Assembly (NCBI RefSeq): GCF_000004825.1
Contig: NW_008805065.1
Span: 868,001 to 932,000, forward strand
Length of the DNA: 64,000 nt
Reading direction: 5' to 3'
Origin: Heterostelium album PN500
Lineage: Eukaryota > Evosea > Eumycetozoa > Acytosteliales > Acytosteliaceae
Shown here: positions 46,055 through 59,300 of the stretch, piece after piece
How positions within the stretch are numbered: the stretch's first letter is position 1
How the letters are laid out: every line of letters begins with the position of its first letter
Made by a program: the position numbers and the translations under genes
The notes under the pieces: generated by a model
What the model saw: only the letters and a program-made list of their open reading frames with translations
Database searches by the model: none
Told to the model about the DNA's origin: nothing

Positions 46055-48010
46055 TTACATATTCTCACCAATGAATGTTGATACATTTATAATACTATCA
46101 ATCCATTGCATTAGCTCGGTTTCTGGTGATGGTGGTTTTATGATTTCACCGGACCAATCGACTTCTGGTGTGTAGGTTGAGAAATAGAGTGAATGACCAC
46201 TTGTGACCACTTCAAATCCATAGGCACGATTCACACGTTCCTCATTCAGTTTCTTTACACCTTTGACTTTGTTGATATAGTAGCTAGAGATTGGTTTCTC
46301 GCTTGGATCGAGTGGTGATGAGTACAGCGCGATTGTCGGATTTCTCAGGACCATCCAACGCGGCGCCCAATTGCTTCCGGACAGCAAATCCGATTTCTGA
46401 ACAACCCATCCCGCTTTCCAGTAGGCGCCGGTCAAGTTTTGTGCTTTGTCAGGATCGTATGTAATGGCACCGGCAGCAGCATAGAGCGCTCCCTTGATCC
46501 AAGTGGTAGAGACGATCGACATGATATTGACAACGGAAATCGTACAGCTTCCAGCGGAATCCCATTTCTTTCTCGAGAGTTCCGATTCGTATTCACCGTG
46601 TTTGTGTTTGGTGGCATCGACTGAAGCATCCCTCACACCTCTCGCCGAGATTAAAACACCTTCCTCCAGACCACCCCAAACATTGGTGATGGCACTGATT
46701 CCTGCCGACCCCATACTGGCACCGGCTTGCTTCTTTTCGTTCTTTCCATACATTTCCTCTTCTTTCTTCTTCTTTTCTTCACGCTCCTTGTACCAATCGG
46801 TCTTTCTAACGCCCTCCGACGCCTTGCTGCCGACAACACCAAATGCCGATACAATTCCTTTCTTGACACTGCTCGATCCCTGTGCCATTTTCTCTGCGTT
46901 TCTCTTTGATTTGTTCGCTTCGCTGTCGGGATCCTCTAGTTCTCTTCTCTGTTCCTCTGTCATCTCTGGTCCTTCGTATTTCTTTGTATTGTTCTTGTAG
47001 AACTCACCTACTTTTGACGCACCTTTTGCAAAGTAGGTTCCACCGGTCACCAAACCTTTCGAAACCACAAGACTACCTTTTTCCAACTTTGTAGTTGCTT
47101 TGTCCATCTTTTGTGCTGTCCTATCGTTGTAACCCTCTTTCATTGGTGTTCTGAAATAACTTGTATAGAATGTAAAAATTACTTCCAATTTATCCAATGA
47201 TTCCTGTGGTGTATTCCTAGATAATGAGAGAAGAGAAGAGAATCAATAAAGTTAATATTGAAATTATCTTATAATTGTTTCAAAATACATACTTTGGTAA
47301 TTTCAATATAAAATAATTATTAAAGTTATCAGAGATTAAATAATGATGTGGATAGATTCTACATGCACATTTCTCTTTGAAATTGGTATAGATATAGATG
47401 TATCCCAGCTGAAGGATGATGGTGTCTTCCACCACTGTTTTGTAGATGATCAACTTGGTGTCTTTGACAACTGGATGCTCTTTCTGACCTAGTATACATG
47501 GTTTCAACTTGATATCGTCGATCTCCAATATGATTTCGGTGTATTGGAGTGTTGCAACATACATTGGATTGGTGAGTAGTAACTCTGGGTAGTTGGCCAA
47601 CACCGTTGCATCGCCAGCACCAATCGATGTCATTGCGATTCTAGAGTGTGTATCAATGCTATTCTTTGTCTTTGAGAGACTGGATGAGAGTGAGCTCTTT
47701 TCTTTTGGTGTGTTGTTTTGATTGTAAGTCGCCACTGCCTGTTGATGATGTTGATAATATTCCGATGCTCCATCCTGTTGGTGTTGTGGCGAGTAGCTTG
47801 TTGGTGGTGTACTTGACTTTTCTAAACTAACAACATGATTATTAGGTGAACTTTGATTATATTGATTGGACTGATGATCATTATTATAATATTGATTGTT
47901 TTGATCATATTGATTATAAGTTGGTAGTGATTGTTGTACTTGTGGTTGATATGATTTCTCTAAGCTAATAACTGGTTGTGATGATTGATATACATATTCA
48001 TTTTGTTGAT

Positions 48011-48076
<66 letters not shown>

Positions 48077-48780
48077 GCTGAAGTTGAATTGGGTTTAATG
48101 GAAGTGCTGGTTTTGGTTTTTGTGGTCTTGGTGGTGCTGATGGTGTTTGTTGGCTGGCCACCACTGGTTGTTGTTGTACTTGTGCTGGACTTTTATACGT
48201 TGATGAATTTGTCAAAGAAGGTGGAGGTTTTGACAATGGAACTTTTGGTCTAACTGGAGCAGCAGCTGCATTATTGTTTGGTTGTTGAATAGGTTGTTGT
48301 TGAACAGGCTGTTGCTGCTGAAGTGTAGAATTTGATGGTTGTTTATATAAAGATGGATAAATAGGTTGTAATTGTTGCGGTTGTGATGGCTGTGATGGTT
48401 GTTGTTGATATTGTGGTTGCGATGGTTGTTGATGTTGTTGTTGTTGTTGTTTAAGTTGTGAAGGTGGTGGAGGTGGTGGAGTCTTCTGAACTGGTGGTCT
48501 GGGTGCAGAGTAATTGTTACTATTGGTTGTAGTATTGGTATAGGTGGGAGTACTATTGTTGGTTGTCACCGTGGTCGGAGTAGCTTGTTTTTCCTCCTTA
48601 TTATTACTTCCTACATTATTGATCGCATCTCTAGATTTCGCCACAAAATTATTGAATCCAGATTTCTAAAATAATTAATTTCAATAAAAATAAATTTTAG
48701 TTTCACATTTTATTAATTAAAAAAGTAAGTCAATCATCAAAATTTATTTAATCATCATCATATAATCTTACAAATGACAT
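46055..48780 (-). CDS. Spartin/senescence-domain protein with C-terminal PH domain
   Basis: Three exons (48780-48772 encoding MSF only, 48665-47293, 47216-46055), in phase, give 847 residues. The first ~310 residues are Pro/Gln-rich and disordered, including a run of about 25 Gln. A GRAM/PH-like segment follows (NPMYVATLQYTEIILEIDDIKLKPCILG ... IILQLGYIYIYTNFKEKCACRIYPHHYL). Then comes the senescence/spartin domain, rich in Gly, Ala and Ser: KGSLVVSKGLVTGGTYFAKGASKVG, SSVKKGIVSAFGVVGSKASEGV, GISAITNVWGGLEEGVLISARGV and IKGALYAAAGAITYDPDKAQ. A PH domain (AGWVVQKSDLLSGSNWAPRWMVLRNPTIALY ... MQWIDSIINV) ends the protein. Animal spartin acts on lipid droplets and endosomes and in plants the domain marks senescence proteins, so a membrane or lipid-droplet role is inferred. 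No MIT domain is visible at the N-terminus. Confidence 0.82.
48003..48078 (-). repeat. Poly-Gln CAA-type trinucleotide run
   Basis: On the + strand this is an almost pure TTG repeat with a GCTGAAGTTG end. It encodes about 25 consecutive Gln residues of the spartin-like protein. The long antisense valine run is a shadow. Confidence 0.9.
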
Positions 48781-49311
48781 TTTAGTTAGTTAAAGGTTAT
48801 AAATAAATCTATATAACTTTGTTTTGCTATCAATTCTTGATGATTAAAATAAATATAATGGTTATATGTTTTGTTGCAAACAAAAAAAAGTAGTCAGTTT
48901 TATTTTAATATCGGTAATAATTATGATTGCAACAACACAACCAAACAAGAATAAAAATTTATTTTTAAATTAATTTTTTTTTGATCAATCAACAGCAACC
49001 CACATTTTTTTTACATTATTATAAAAAAAAATCAGATTTTCTTTGAAAAAGAAGAAATGTTTACTTTTTTTCGTTCTAAAATTTAATATTATTTTAATTA
49101 ATTGGTATCTATAAATATACAATGAATATAAGAGATTGTGCAATGAGTGAATCTGTACACAAAACAACATTTTAATATTCTCTTTATTAGTTAGTTTTGT
49201 AATTAAGAAAAAAATAAAATAATTTTTTTTTAAAAAAAAAAAGAACAAAAATGAAAAAAAACAATGACGTTTTAATGTTTTGTTGATTAAACTACAAAAG
49301 AAGAGAAAAAG
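48781..49311. other. Divergent intergenic region
   Basis: AT-rich, about 530 bp between the spartin-like gene and the pseudouridine synthase gene. Poly-A/T tracts and low-complexity frames only; nothing is called. Confidence 0.4.
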
Positions 49312-50430
49312 ATGACTATATACTTGGGTAGAACACCCCCAACCAATCCTAAATTCGAAATAATATACAAGTCTGATAAATATGTTGTAGTTAATAAACC
49401 ATATGGTAAGAATTTAAATATATGAAGATAGATAGATCTACTTTTAAAAGAAAAAGAGTGGTTGAACTTATGATAAAGAAAAATAATTATAATAGATATT
49501 TGTATAGATGGAGATGATCGAGAATTTACTGTTAAGAAATATATTGAGAGTTGTTACCAAGAGGTAAAGGGGGAGGTGCGATTCGTCAATCGAATAGACT
49601 ATGCCACGTCGGGCATTGTTTTGACTGCTACCACCAAATCCGATGCTAATGTCGCTGGTCAGCTATTCCAGAATCGTGCGACAAAGAAACATTACTTGGC
49701 GTTGGTATGGGGACATTTGCATCCGCTGTACGACACCAACGAGCCAGACACGACAGAGATCACCGTCGACAAACCGATTGCCGACGACAAAACCGACGTC
49801 AATGCATTCAAGATGTGTATAGGTGTCGCTGGTACCGACAACCCGGGCAGGCCGTCAACCACTCATGTCCGCGTCTTGCAACACGGCTACTACAACGGTA
49901 GGCCTGTTTCAAAGGTTCATTTGATTCCGCACACCGGACGACGACACCAATTGCGAGTGCATCTCGACACACTTGGTCATGTGATAGTAGGCGACGAGAC
50001 ATACGGTCCTAAAGACGCACAATGCTTTAGAATGATGTTACACTCATGGAAACTGACGATACCATTCAAGAATGAAACACTCAACTTTGAAACAGAGGAT
50101 CCATTTAAAGATCTACTATCATTAACTTTAGAAGAATCAATACAAAAACAACAACAACAAACAGATGAAAATGAAGAAAAAGAAAAAGAAAAAGTAGTAA
50201 CTTTAACAGATAGTCAAAAAATAGATAATAATAATGATAATAAAGAAGATAATAATAATAATAATAATGAATCAGTAACAACTACTACAGCAGCGGAATC
50301 AACAACTAATAATACAGAAACAGCTACAGTAACAACTAGTCATAAGAATAAATGTGAATGTAATGAAACGATAGATAATGAAAGTCATAAGAGATGTAAA
50401 CTTGAACATCCCAATTCACAGTCAAATTAA
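49312..50430 (+). CDS. RluA-family RNA pseudouridine synthase (RPUSD1-like)
   Basis: Two exons (49312-49405, 49496-50430), phase 1, give 342 residues. Exon 1 ends in the conserved YKSDKYVVVNKPYD strand, and the next exon opens with DICIDGDD. The catalytic signature is RFVNRIDYATSGIVLTA, whose Asp is the nucleophile of all pseudouridine synthases. The tail signature (VHLIPHTGRRHQLRVHLDTLGHVIVGDETYGP) is intact. No S4 domain precedes the catalytic part and no mitochondrial presequence is evident, as in RPUSD1-type members. The last ~90 residues are an Asn/Glu/Thr-rich, probably disordered tail with a small CECNE/RCKLEH cluster. The natural substrate (tRNA, rRNA or mRNA) cannot be read from the sequence. 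Confidence 0.92.
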
Positions 50431-53367
50431 TAAATAAAATGATAATGTAAGTAAAGAAGCGAAACGAAACGAAAGAACAGTAGTAGATATTTTTTTTTAT
50501 TTTTTTTATTTAAATTCAAAATATCATCACATCCAACAACTTAATAGATAGATAGATAGATAATTCAAATGCTAATTCTATTTTATTGTTATCATCTCAT
50601 CATGTCACACCACCACAATCATTTCATTTTGCATGCAAATTTCTTCTTCTTTTTTAAAATAAATGAATTGTTTGTGTTGGTTGTCTGTGTCTACTTCCTT
50701 AATGTTGTTTGTTTAGAATCAACATTCACATCATCACCACATTTGCAATATCATTGCAAAAAGTAGAGTGACTCATCGTCGTAGCCTAAGATTATCATCT
50801 TATGCACATCTTTTTAATTATTAAAAAACGACAAAAAACAAAAAACAAAAGTGTGATGAACAAACATGGTTTTGTTTTAAAACTCTAAAATATCTGGATA
50901 AAATTAAAGATATTTTGGTATGAATTTTTAAAATAATATCTTTAATCTCCCCATCAATATAATTTGGTAAAGGAATTATTAAATTACTGGGTTACAAACA
51001 TAATATATTTTTGAATGATCGTTTTTTGTTGTTGTTGTTGTTTTTTAATTTACTTTTTATTTACATTAATTATTTAATATTTTTTTTAATATCCAATCTT
51101 GTTTGTAATCTTATTCTATTTGGTCTTTTCTTTTCTTTTACTTTTCATTCTTTTCTTTAATTATTAAGATGCTAAGGTAACTGCCAAATCAAATAAGAGG
51201 TAATTATGTAATTATTTAACTGCTTTCTACACCACCTCCAATAATAATAATAATAGTAATAATAACAACCATATTTTTCAATGGGGAAAACTAAAAAGTT
51301 ACCACAACTTGTGTCAAAAAAGTTTTTATAATATTATCCAAACAAAAAAAAAAACTAGATGTAACCCTCACACCAAATATTTTACATCTACCACATCTCT
51401 ATTTATCTTTAAGATTAATGTTCATTTATCTTTTTAAATGAAAAAATATCTAACCTGATTTTTAATGAAACAAATAGATTGTTGTTTAAATATTATAATG
51501 TGTTGAGAACTTATTACTTTCTTCTATCTATCTAATAACTTATTTGCTAAAAAAATATGTATATATTAAGAACAATATTTGAAATATTCTTATAGTTAAA
51601 TTTAAAAATCACGGATATTTGATTAATATTTTTTTGGTTTGTTGATCCCTCCCCAAAAACAATCACTTTGAATACCATCACATCATTATAATGTAGAATA
51701 AAATGTGTGAATGGCATTGAAGTTAGATTCTTTTTTTTGTGTGATGGAGTTTAATTGTTTAATTTTGGTTTTGCAATGTTGTGTTATTTATTGTTGTTAT
51801 TGAAGTGAAAAGGGAATTCTAATATATTTTTACTCGTTAATCCCAAATTAAAATCCAATTAATTGGGATTTCAATGTTTTTAATGTCAATCATAAAAATA
51901 AAAAAAGTTCAGAGTCACTGTCGTCGAAAGCTCTCAATGAATGATTTTGGGAGTTTTCACTTATCATTGATAAAAACACCAATAAATGAATGACTCACTC
52001 ACTGTTACCACTACACTACATGTGTTGTTGATCATCTACCATTAAATAAATGAGGGTTCGGGTAAGAGCACTAGTATACATCATTCATCTATCTTTTCAT
52101 TTTCTTTTCTTTTCTTTAAATTGGCATCACACACAACAACCAGCAAAACACACCCTAAAGCTCTTGATTTGGTTATCTTTTGTTTTGTTTTTTTTTTTTT
52201 CATTTTCTATTTTTTTTTTAATCGTTTTTTTCAATATTAATATTAATATATATCATATCAATCAAACACAATCAAACAAACTACCACACATCACACTCTG
52301 GGAAAGATGCATATTGGAAATCCCAAAGTTATTTTTTTTAAAAATCAATTTTTATTGAATTCACAACCCCACTTCTTTAATTTTTTGTTTTTGCACAAAA
52401 AACTTTTTTTCATTTATTTTTTTGATTTTTTTTTTTTTTTTTTGGACCTCCTACAGTCGTTGAACAAAGCACCACCATGGTTTATGAAGAACTAAATAAA
52501 TAGACACCAAAACTGGAAAGTTAATCCAATCCAATTTAATTAGGAACAACAATAGTTTGATTATTACTAATTTTATAAGTATATAATCACAATATCATAT
52601 CCAATCAATCATTCAATCAATCATTATAATATTATTTTATATCTTAATACATATATAAATAAATATAAAACCAAAACAAATATATACATATATCGATTTA
52701 AATTTAAATATATATTTATATCTTGTTCTAACCTTTTTTAAAAAAATAAAATCTTTTTTTTTTTAGATTAAAAAAAACAACCAAAACAAAATAAATCCAA
52801 TACATATCTCCACAACAATTATACATCCAAACAACAACCACACATAGTAAATCAATTTTTGATTTAAATACCAATCACTTTAAAAATTTAAACTTCTTTA
52901 ATAATAGTTGTTTAAATTTATATTTGTTTCGATTTCAGAAAAAAGTCTAAACATAACATCTTTAAATTGAACCATTTTTATAAGTTCAAAAAAACATTTA
53001 AAAAACAAACAACCAGGTATGTAAATAATAAAACAAGAAAATGATATATTAAAAAAAGAAATTTGACACTAATTATTGATCTATTAATTTTTTTTATCTA
53101 TTCCACATTTTTATAATTGCATTCCACATTTTCCATGTTTTACTTTTTCAAATTTACATTTTTTTTTCTTTTTAACATTTCCATATTACTTTACTATATT
53201 TTTAGTTTTTTTTTTTTTAAATATTAAATTCCCTATACCAATATTTTTAATTGTTTTGTATTTCTAATAAAAAAGAAAGAAAAACAATTTTTTAAAATCT
53301 ATATTTATTTATTTATTTTCATAATCATTTTTATATATAAAAGAATAATAATAAGAACATTGTTAAA
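50431..53367. other. Long AT-rich region upstream of the PKS gene
   Basis: About 2.9 kb, the longest gap here. It is homopolymer-rich with GATA runs (about 50546-50560), TGTTGT-type runs and several T-tracts. Just before the PKS there is a probable 5' UTR intron (CAACCAG/GTATGTAAAT at 53017). Frames such as 52050-52358 and 52307-52495 are phenylalanine-run artefacts. No RNA gene was seen. Confidence 0.45.
53017..53344 (+). other. Probable 5' UTR intron of the PKS gene
   Basis: A leader-like A/C-rich stretch ends CAACCAG, followed by a consensus GTATGT donor. Very T-rich sequence then runs to an AAAAG acceptor at about 53344, shortly before AATAATAATAAG and the ATG at 53368. No protein is encoded in it. 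Confidence 0.4.
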
Positions 53368-56300
53368 ATGTCTGAACAACAAGAACAATCATCTACAAGT
53401 CAAGATGTAGCAGTTATAGGTATGGGTTTGAGATTTCCAGGTGGCTCTAAAAATCCAAATGAATTTTGGGAACACATGGTAAATCGTTTCGATGGTATCT
53501 CAAAGACTGCCGATACCAGATGGGCTCAATCTTTCTACGATCAAGACTTTATTTCCAATGAGTTTGGTGGTTATATCAGTGAGGAAGAGTGGAAGCGTTT
53601 CGATCCACTGTTCTTTGGTGTACTCCCAAAGGAAGCGATCCATTTGGATCCACAACAACGTGTTCTCATGACCATTCTCTGGGAGGCACTGGAAGATGCC
53701 CAAATTCAACCAGCTAAAATCCGTGGTTCCAACACCGGTGTTTTCATTGGATTGATGAATCTCGACTATCAGAAGCAAGGATTCCGTGAGATCACCGATA
53801 TGTCACCGTATTTGCTTACCGGTAACGGTAATTCTTTTATTTCCAATCGTTTGTCGTTTGCCTTTGATTTCCGTGGTCCCTCCATGACTTTGGATACCGC
53901 TTGTTCGTCGTCGTTGAATGCCGTCTATCTCGGTGTCCAGGCGATTCAAACCGGTGATTGTGAGATGGCTGTTGTCGGTGGTGTCAACGCGCTCTACGAT
54001 CCAACCATCTCGATTGCATTCACTAACTTTGGAATGTTGTCACACAAGGGTAAGTGTCGTAGTTTCGACGCGTCCGCCGACGGTTTCGTACGTGCCGAGG
54101 GTGCTGGTCTCTGTGTCTTGAAGTCATACGACGCTGCCATTCGTGACGGTGACCGTATCTACTGTGTCATCAAGGGTGGAAGCTCCAACGTCGACGGTTA
54201 CAACAAGAAGAACACCATCACTGCACCATCGATGCACGCACAATCCGAGAATATCGAGTTGGCATTGAAGAAATCGAATCTTCAACCCGAAGATATCTAT
54301 TATATCGAATCTCACGGTACTGGTACTCCAGTTGGTGATCCAATCGAAGTGGAGGCACTCTCGCTCGTGTTTGCCGACAATCACACCAAGAACAATCCAT
54401 TGAAGATCGGTTCCGTCAAGTCGAACATGGGTCATCTCGAGAGTGCAGCTGGTATCGCTTCACTCATCAAAGTTTGTCTGATGCTCAAGAATCGTCAGCT
54501 CATTCCAAACATCCACTTTGAGCGTGTCAATCCAAAGATCAAACTCGACGAATGGAATGTCCAAGTCGTCACCGAACAAGAGCAATTCCCAGAGGACAAA
54601 GTTGTTCGTATGGGTGTAAATAGTTTTGGTCTCTCAGGATCAAATTGTCATATTATTTGTGAAGAAGTTAAATCAAATTTAACAGTATGTATAAAAAACT
54701 AATATTAGTAATTTAGAAAAAACCAACTTTGTTTTTAGTTTTACTAATTAAAATTTTCCAAAAACAAAAGAATAATAATGTAAATCAAATAGAAAAAGAA
54801 TATTTAGTTCCAGTATCTGCCAATTCTAAATTATCGTTGGATAAATATATGGAGGAGATCAAGAATAATCAATCGAAATTCGTAGAGTCAATTCCATTCG
54901 AAGATTTCGTTCAGCATCAAATTTTGGCACGTTCTCACTTGTATGCCTCTCGTAGAGTAGTGGTTGCTCGTAACTGGCAAGATTTCATTGAACAAAAGAC
55001 TGCCTACTCGACTTCTTCCACTTTGTCATCGAATATCGCTGCACTCGGTTTGGAGCAAAAGACACCGATCGTTTTCGTTTTCTGTGGTCAAGGTCCACAA
55101 TGGAAAGCCATGGGTAAAGTATTATACGCAGCCGAGCCAGTCTTTAGAGAAGCAGTCGATCGTTGTGATGCTCTACTCACCAAGCTCTTTGGTTACTCAA
55201 TTCTTGCCGCTCTCGACAAGTTGGAATCGGAATCGTCCCCAGAGATTCACGAACCTAAATTGGCACAACCATCGGTTTTCTTGATTCAAGTTGGTTTGGT
55301 TGCTCTCTACGCCCACTGGAATATCAAGCCAACCATCGTTGTCGGTCACAGTTTCGGTGAGGTAACTGCTGCGCTCGCAGCCAACATCTTGAGTTTGGAG
55401 ACTGCCGCCAACATTGTCTATCATCGTTCGACCCTCCAGAATCTCACCATTGGAAGTGGACGTATGATGTCGATCGGTATTGGTGCCGACCAATACGTCC
55501 GTGACTACGCATCGCTCTATCCAACCATTGAAATTGCATGCTACAACTCACTCGATTCCATCGTTATCACAGGTGCCGAATCCACTCTCAAGGAGGTTGC
55601 CAACAAGCTCAAGGAGTCGGGAATCTTCACTGCTTTCCTCACTACTCCATGCTCGTTCCACTCCTCTCACCAAGAGAAAATCAAACAACAGGTATTCGAT
55701 TCACCACTTGCCAACTTGCAGTACAACGACGGTCCAATGCTGCCGTTCTTCTCTACCATTCACGGTGGACAACTCCATTCCAAAGAGGAATACAACACCC
55801 AATACATCTACGACAATCTTCGTCAACCAGTTGAATTTACCAAAGCAATCGATAACATCTTTGGATACATTCAATCCAATCAACTTGGAACCTCGCCAAT
55901 CTTTATTGAAGTCGGTCCACATCCAACCCTCCAATTCTACATCAAGAAGCTTGTACCTGCTCCACAGTCGGACGAGCATGCTTTCACTCCACTCATTCTC
56001 TCACCACTCCACAAGAAGAAGAACGATATTGAAGTAATGCAATCAACACTTGCTGCAATCTACAATCACGGTATCAACATTGACTTTGCCTCACAATTCA
56101 ACAATCAAAACAACGCCTGGAAGGAATTGACTCACATTCTCCCAAGATACCAATGGGACACCGAAGAATACTGGCACGAGCCATTGATCAGTCAAAAAGT
56201 AAGATTAGAAGGTCCATCCTCAACAATCCTAGGAAACAAAGTGAATACCGGTGGATTACTTTATCAAACAGTTATTAATGTTACATTAGAGTAAGTTGCG

Positions 56301-59300
56301 ATATTATTTGTTATAATAAGTTATTCTTCGTTTATTAATTCTATGTTATTATTATTATATTTAGTTCATTCAATTTCTTGAAGGGTCATAAGATTAAAGG
56401 AAAATACTTATTCCCAGGATCTGGTTACATTGATAATATTTTGAATATTTTCAAAGGACAAGATGTCTCGATTCACAATTTGGAATTCAATATTCCATTC
56501 TTCTTGACTGACGGTGTTCAACATCACTTGCAATCGAATGTCGTTCAAAACTCAAAGAATGAATACAAGGTTGAATTCAACTTTAAGGAGAATCATCAAA
56601 CCGATAAGTGGATCAAGTCTGCTCATGGTCGTGTCTCAACCTATCAACCATTGCAACCGGCAGCCGTTCCAAAGGCTAATCTCGACCAACTCCGTCAACG
56701 TTGTAACCTTGCTACTTTGTCAAAGGATGAAGTGTACACCAAGTTGCAAACCCTCGGTTTGCCCTACGGTCCAACCTTCCAACGTATTGAATCGTTCTCC
56801 TTCGGTACCAATTGCTCGTTCGCCACTCTCCAGCTGCAACCACCAACCTCAAGATTCGACACCGGTAGCTTCTTCAATGCTTCCATTCTCGATTGTGCTC
56901 TTCACGGTCTTTTGGCTTTGATGGACGGTCCACAAGAAATTGTTTTCGAACGTTTGGAACACTTCAAATTGTACTCTGCCAACTTGCCAGCTGTTCGACC
57001 AACTCATGTCTACTTGTTCAACAAGGTCATCAAGGAAGCTGGTAACACATCGCAAGGTTCCGTCGAGATGTTCTTGGAGGACGGTACAATCATTGCCAGC
57101 TTTGGTAAGATCGTATCAAACTCTTTGATTAAAGTAAAGAGAACCTCTACCATTAAAGTTCCAGCCAAGGAAACCTACTCACAAGTTTGGCAACCAAAGG
57201 AAGCTGTATTGGCAACTCCAGTTATCAGCCAACCAAGCGCAACCGCTGAATGCACCATCGACCTCGAATTGGATAGCAATTTCAGAGATTTCGTTGGTCA
57301 ATTGATATATACCAATGTATTCAATTCTCAGCCAGTCTTGGATCAATCCCTCGATCAACTCTTCACTCAATTCAACGTTGACGATAAGAATAAGAACTTG
57401 TTTGCTAGATTGTTCGATTTGGTTAAGGATGTCAATGTTCAATCGAATGTCAGCGAGACCAAACAGGCATTGCTCACTAAACAAGGCGAATCATACTCAA
57501 GAGATATCGAATTGGTTGAAAGATCACTCATTCAAGTCATTCCATCAATTTTGAATGCAAGTGACGCAGCTTCAACCGATAGCATTATCAATCAACAAGA
57601 TGATGCTGGATTCACCAGTGTTGAACATATTCAATACAATTCCAAATTATCTCAAGAAGCAATCGCTTCACTCGTTTCATTGGTTGAATCATCGATTGCA
57701 TCCATTCCAACAGCTACCAAAAATATCTTTAAGATTTTGGATGTTGCCAGTCAGTCGGATACCAAGAGATCTACCACTGTCAAATTGTTACAATCAATCA
57801 ACAATCAATTGAACAACAGCAATGTCGTTGTTGAATACACTGTTATCTGTCCATCTGTTGATGTCAAGGAGTCACTCAAATCGCTCCTAGCTCCATTGGC
57901 AAGCGATAATCTCCTCATCAAATATCGTACTACAATCAACATTGAAAATGATTTGGTCGAACAAGGATTGCTCGTTTCCAACTACCATTTGGTTATCTCT
58001 CATTACACTCTCAGTAGTTCAGCTGTCAGCATTAAGACCATCGTCAACAACCTCACTCAAGTTCTCACACCATCTGGACAATTGGCTTTGATTGAAGCAC
58101 CAAGATCCTCGGTTGTCTTTGATTTGGTTGCCGGTATCAATGTTGAAAAGTATTACAATAACTTCCAACAAGATGAAACTAGATCCGCCAACAACCATTG
58201 TGCTATCTCCAACAATGAGTTGAGCCAGTTGCTATCGTCTGTTGGTTTGCTCAATAGCACTTCAACTTTGACTCTTCCACATCAATCTTATTTAACCGTT
58301 GCTCAAAAGCCATCGATTCAACAATCAACTTCAACTTCCACACCAATCGATAAGATTGTTTTCGTTGTTGCCGGAACTGAATACGATGAGACATTCACTC
58401 AACAAGGTTTGTTGAATGCCAACAAGATTGAAATCATCAAATCATCGGATATTCTCGACCAATCCAATAACCAAGATCAACTTTTATCGCAAGTCAACGA
58501 TGGAAAGAACAACTACATCTTCTTCCTTGCTGGTTTAGAGTCACTCACCATTGAGAACTACAAGATTAGAACCATGGAGTTTGTCAAACTCAATCAAATC
58601 TTGTTGAAGAATCAAGTCACCAATGTCAAGACTGTTTTGACAACCTTGAATGCTCAACGTGAGTCAAGCAACTACTTGAATACCTCATTGGTTGGTATCT
58701 ACCGTTATTTCCTTGAATTCCAATCGACTTTGCAAACAGTTGCTATTGATCTCGATGTTGAATCTGCCAGCAAGGTCGATCTCTCATACTTGATCAAGTT
58801 GTCAAACACCGCCACTCTTGGCGACAAGGAATTCTTGCTCCGTAACAACAAACCATTGGTTCAAAGAGTATTCCTCGAACCAACTCTTCTCACTTCACCA
58901 TCTTCCTACGAGAACAACACTGACAAACTCTGTTGCAAGTTGAACTCCAACCTCCAATTTGTATTCCATCCACGTGACCAACTCCTCCCAGAACAAGTTG
59001 AGATCCAAGTCAAGGCAACCGGTATCAACTACAAAGACAATTTGTTCTATCGTGGCTTACTCCCACAAGAAATCTTTAGCAAGGGTGATATCTACAATCC
59101 ACCATTCGGTTTGGAGTGTGCCGGTATCATTTCACGTGTTGGAAGTGCCAGTCACTTCAAGGTCGGTGATGAAGTAGTTGGTTTCGCCAGTCACTCTTTC
59201 TCATCACACGTTATCACTCACCAAGATCGTATCGTCATTAAACCAAAGAGTATTAGCTTCGTCGAAGCTGCTGCCATCCCAGTCGTCTACGCCACTGCCT

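Noticed and set aside
47978-48253. Plus-strand poly-Val frame
   Set aside because: Antisense of the CAA-type poly-Gln run in the spartin-like gene.
52050-52495. Plus-strand Phe-rich frames upstream of the PKS
   Set aside because: Low-complexity T-tract translations with no domain features; more likely promoter or leader DNA.
54684-54771. PKS split into three genes at its internal breaks
   Set aside because: Donor GTATGT at 54685 with acceptor at 54770, and GTAAGT at 56291 with acceptor at 56364, both keep phase and continue domains, so they are introns.
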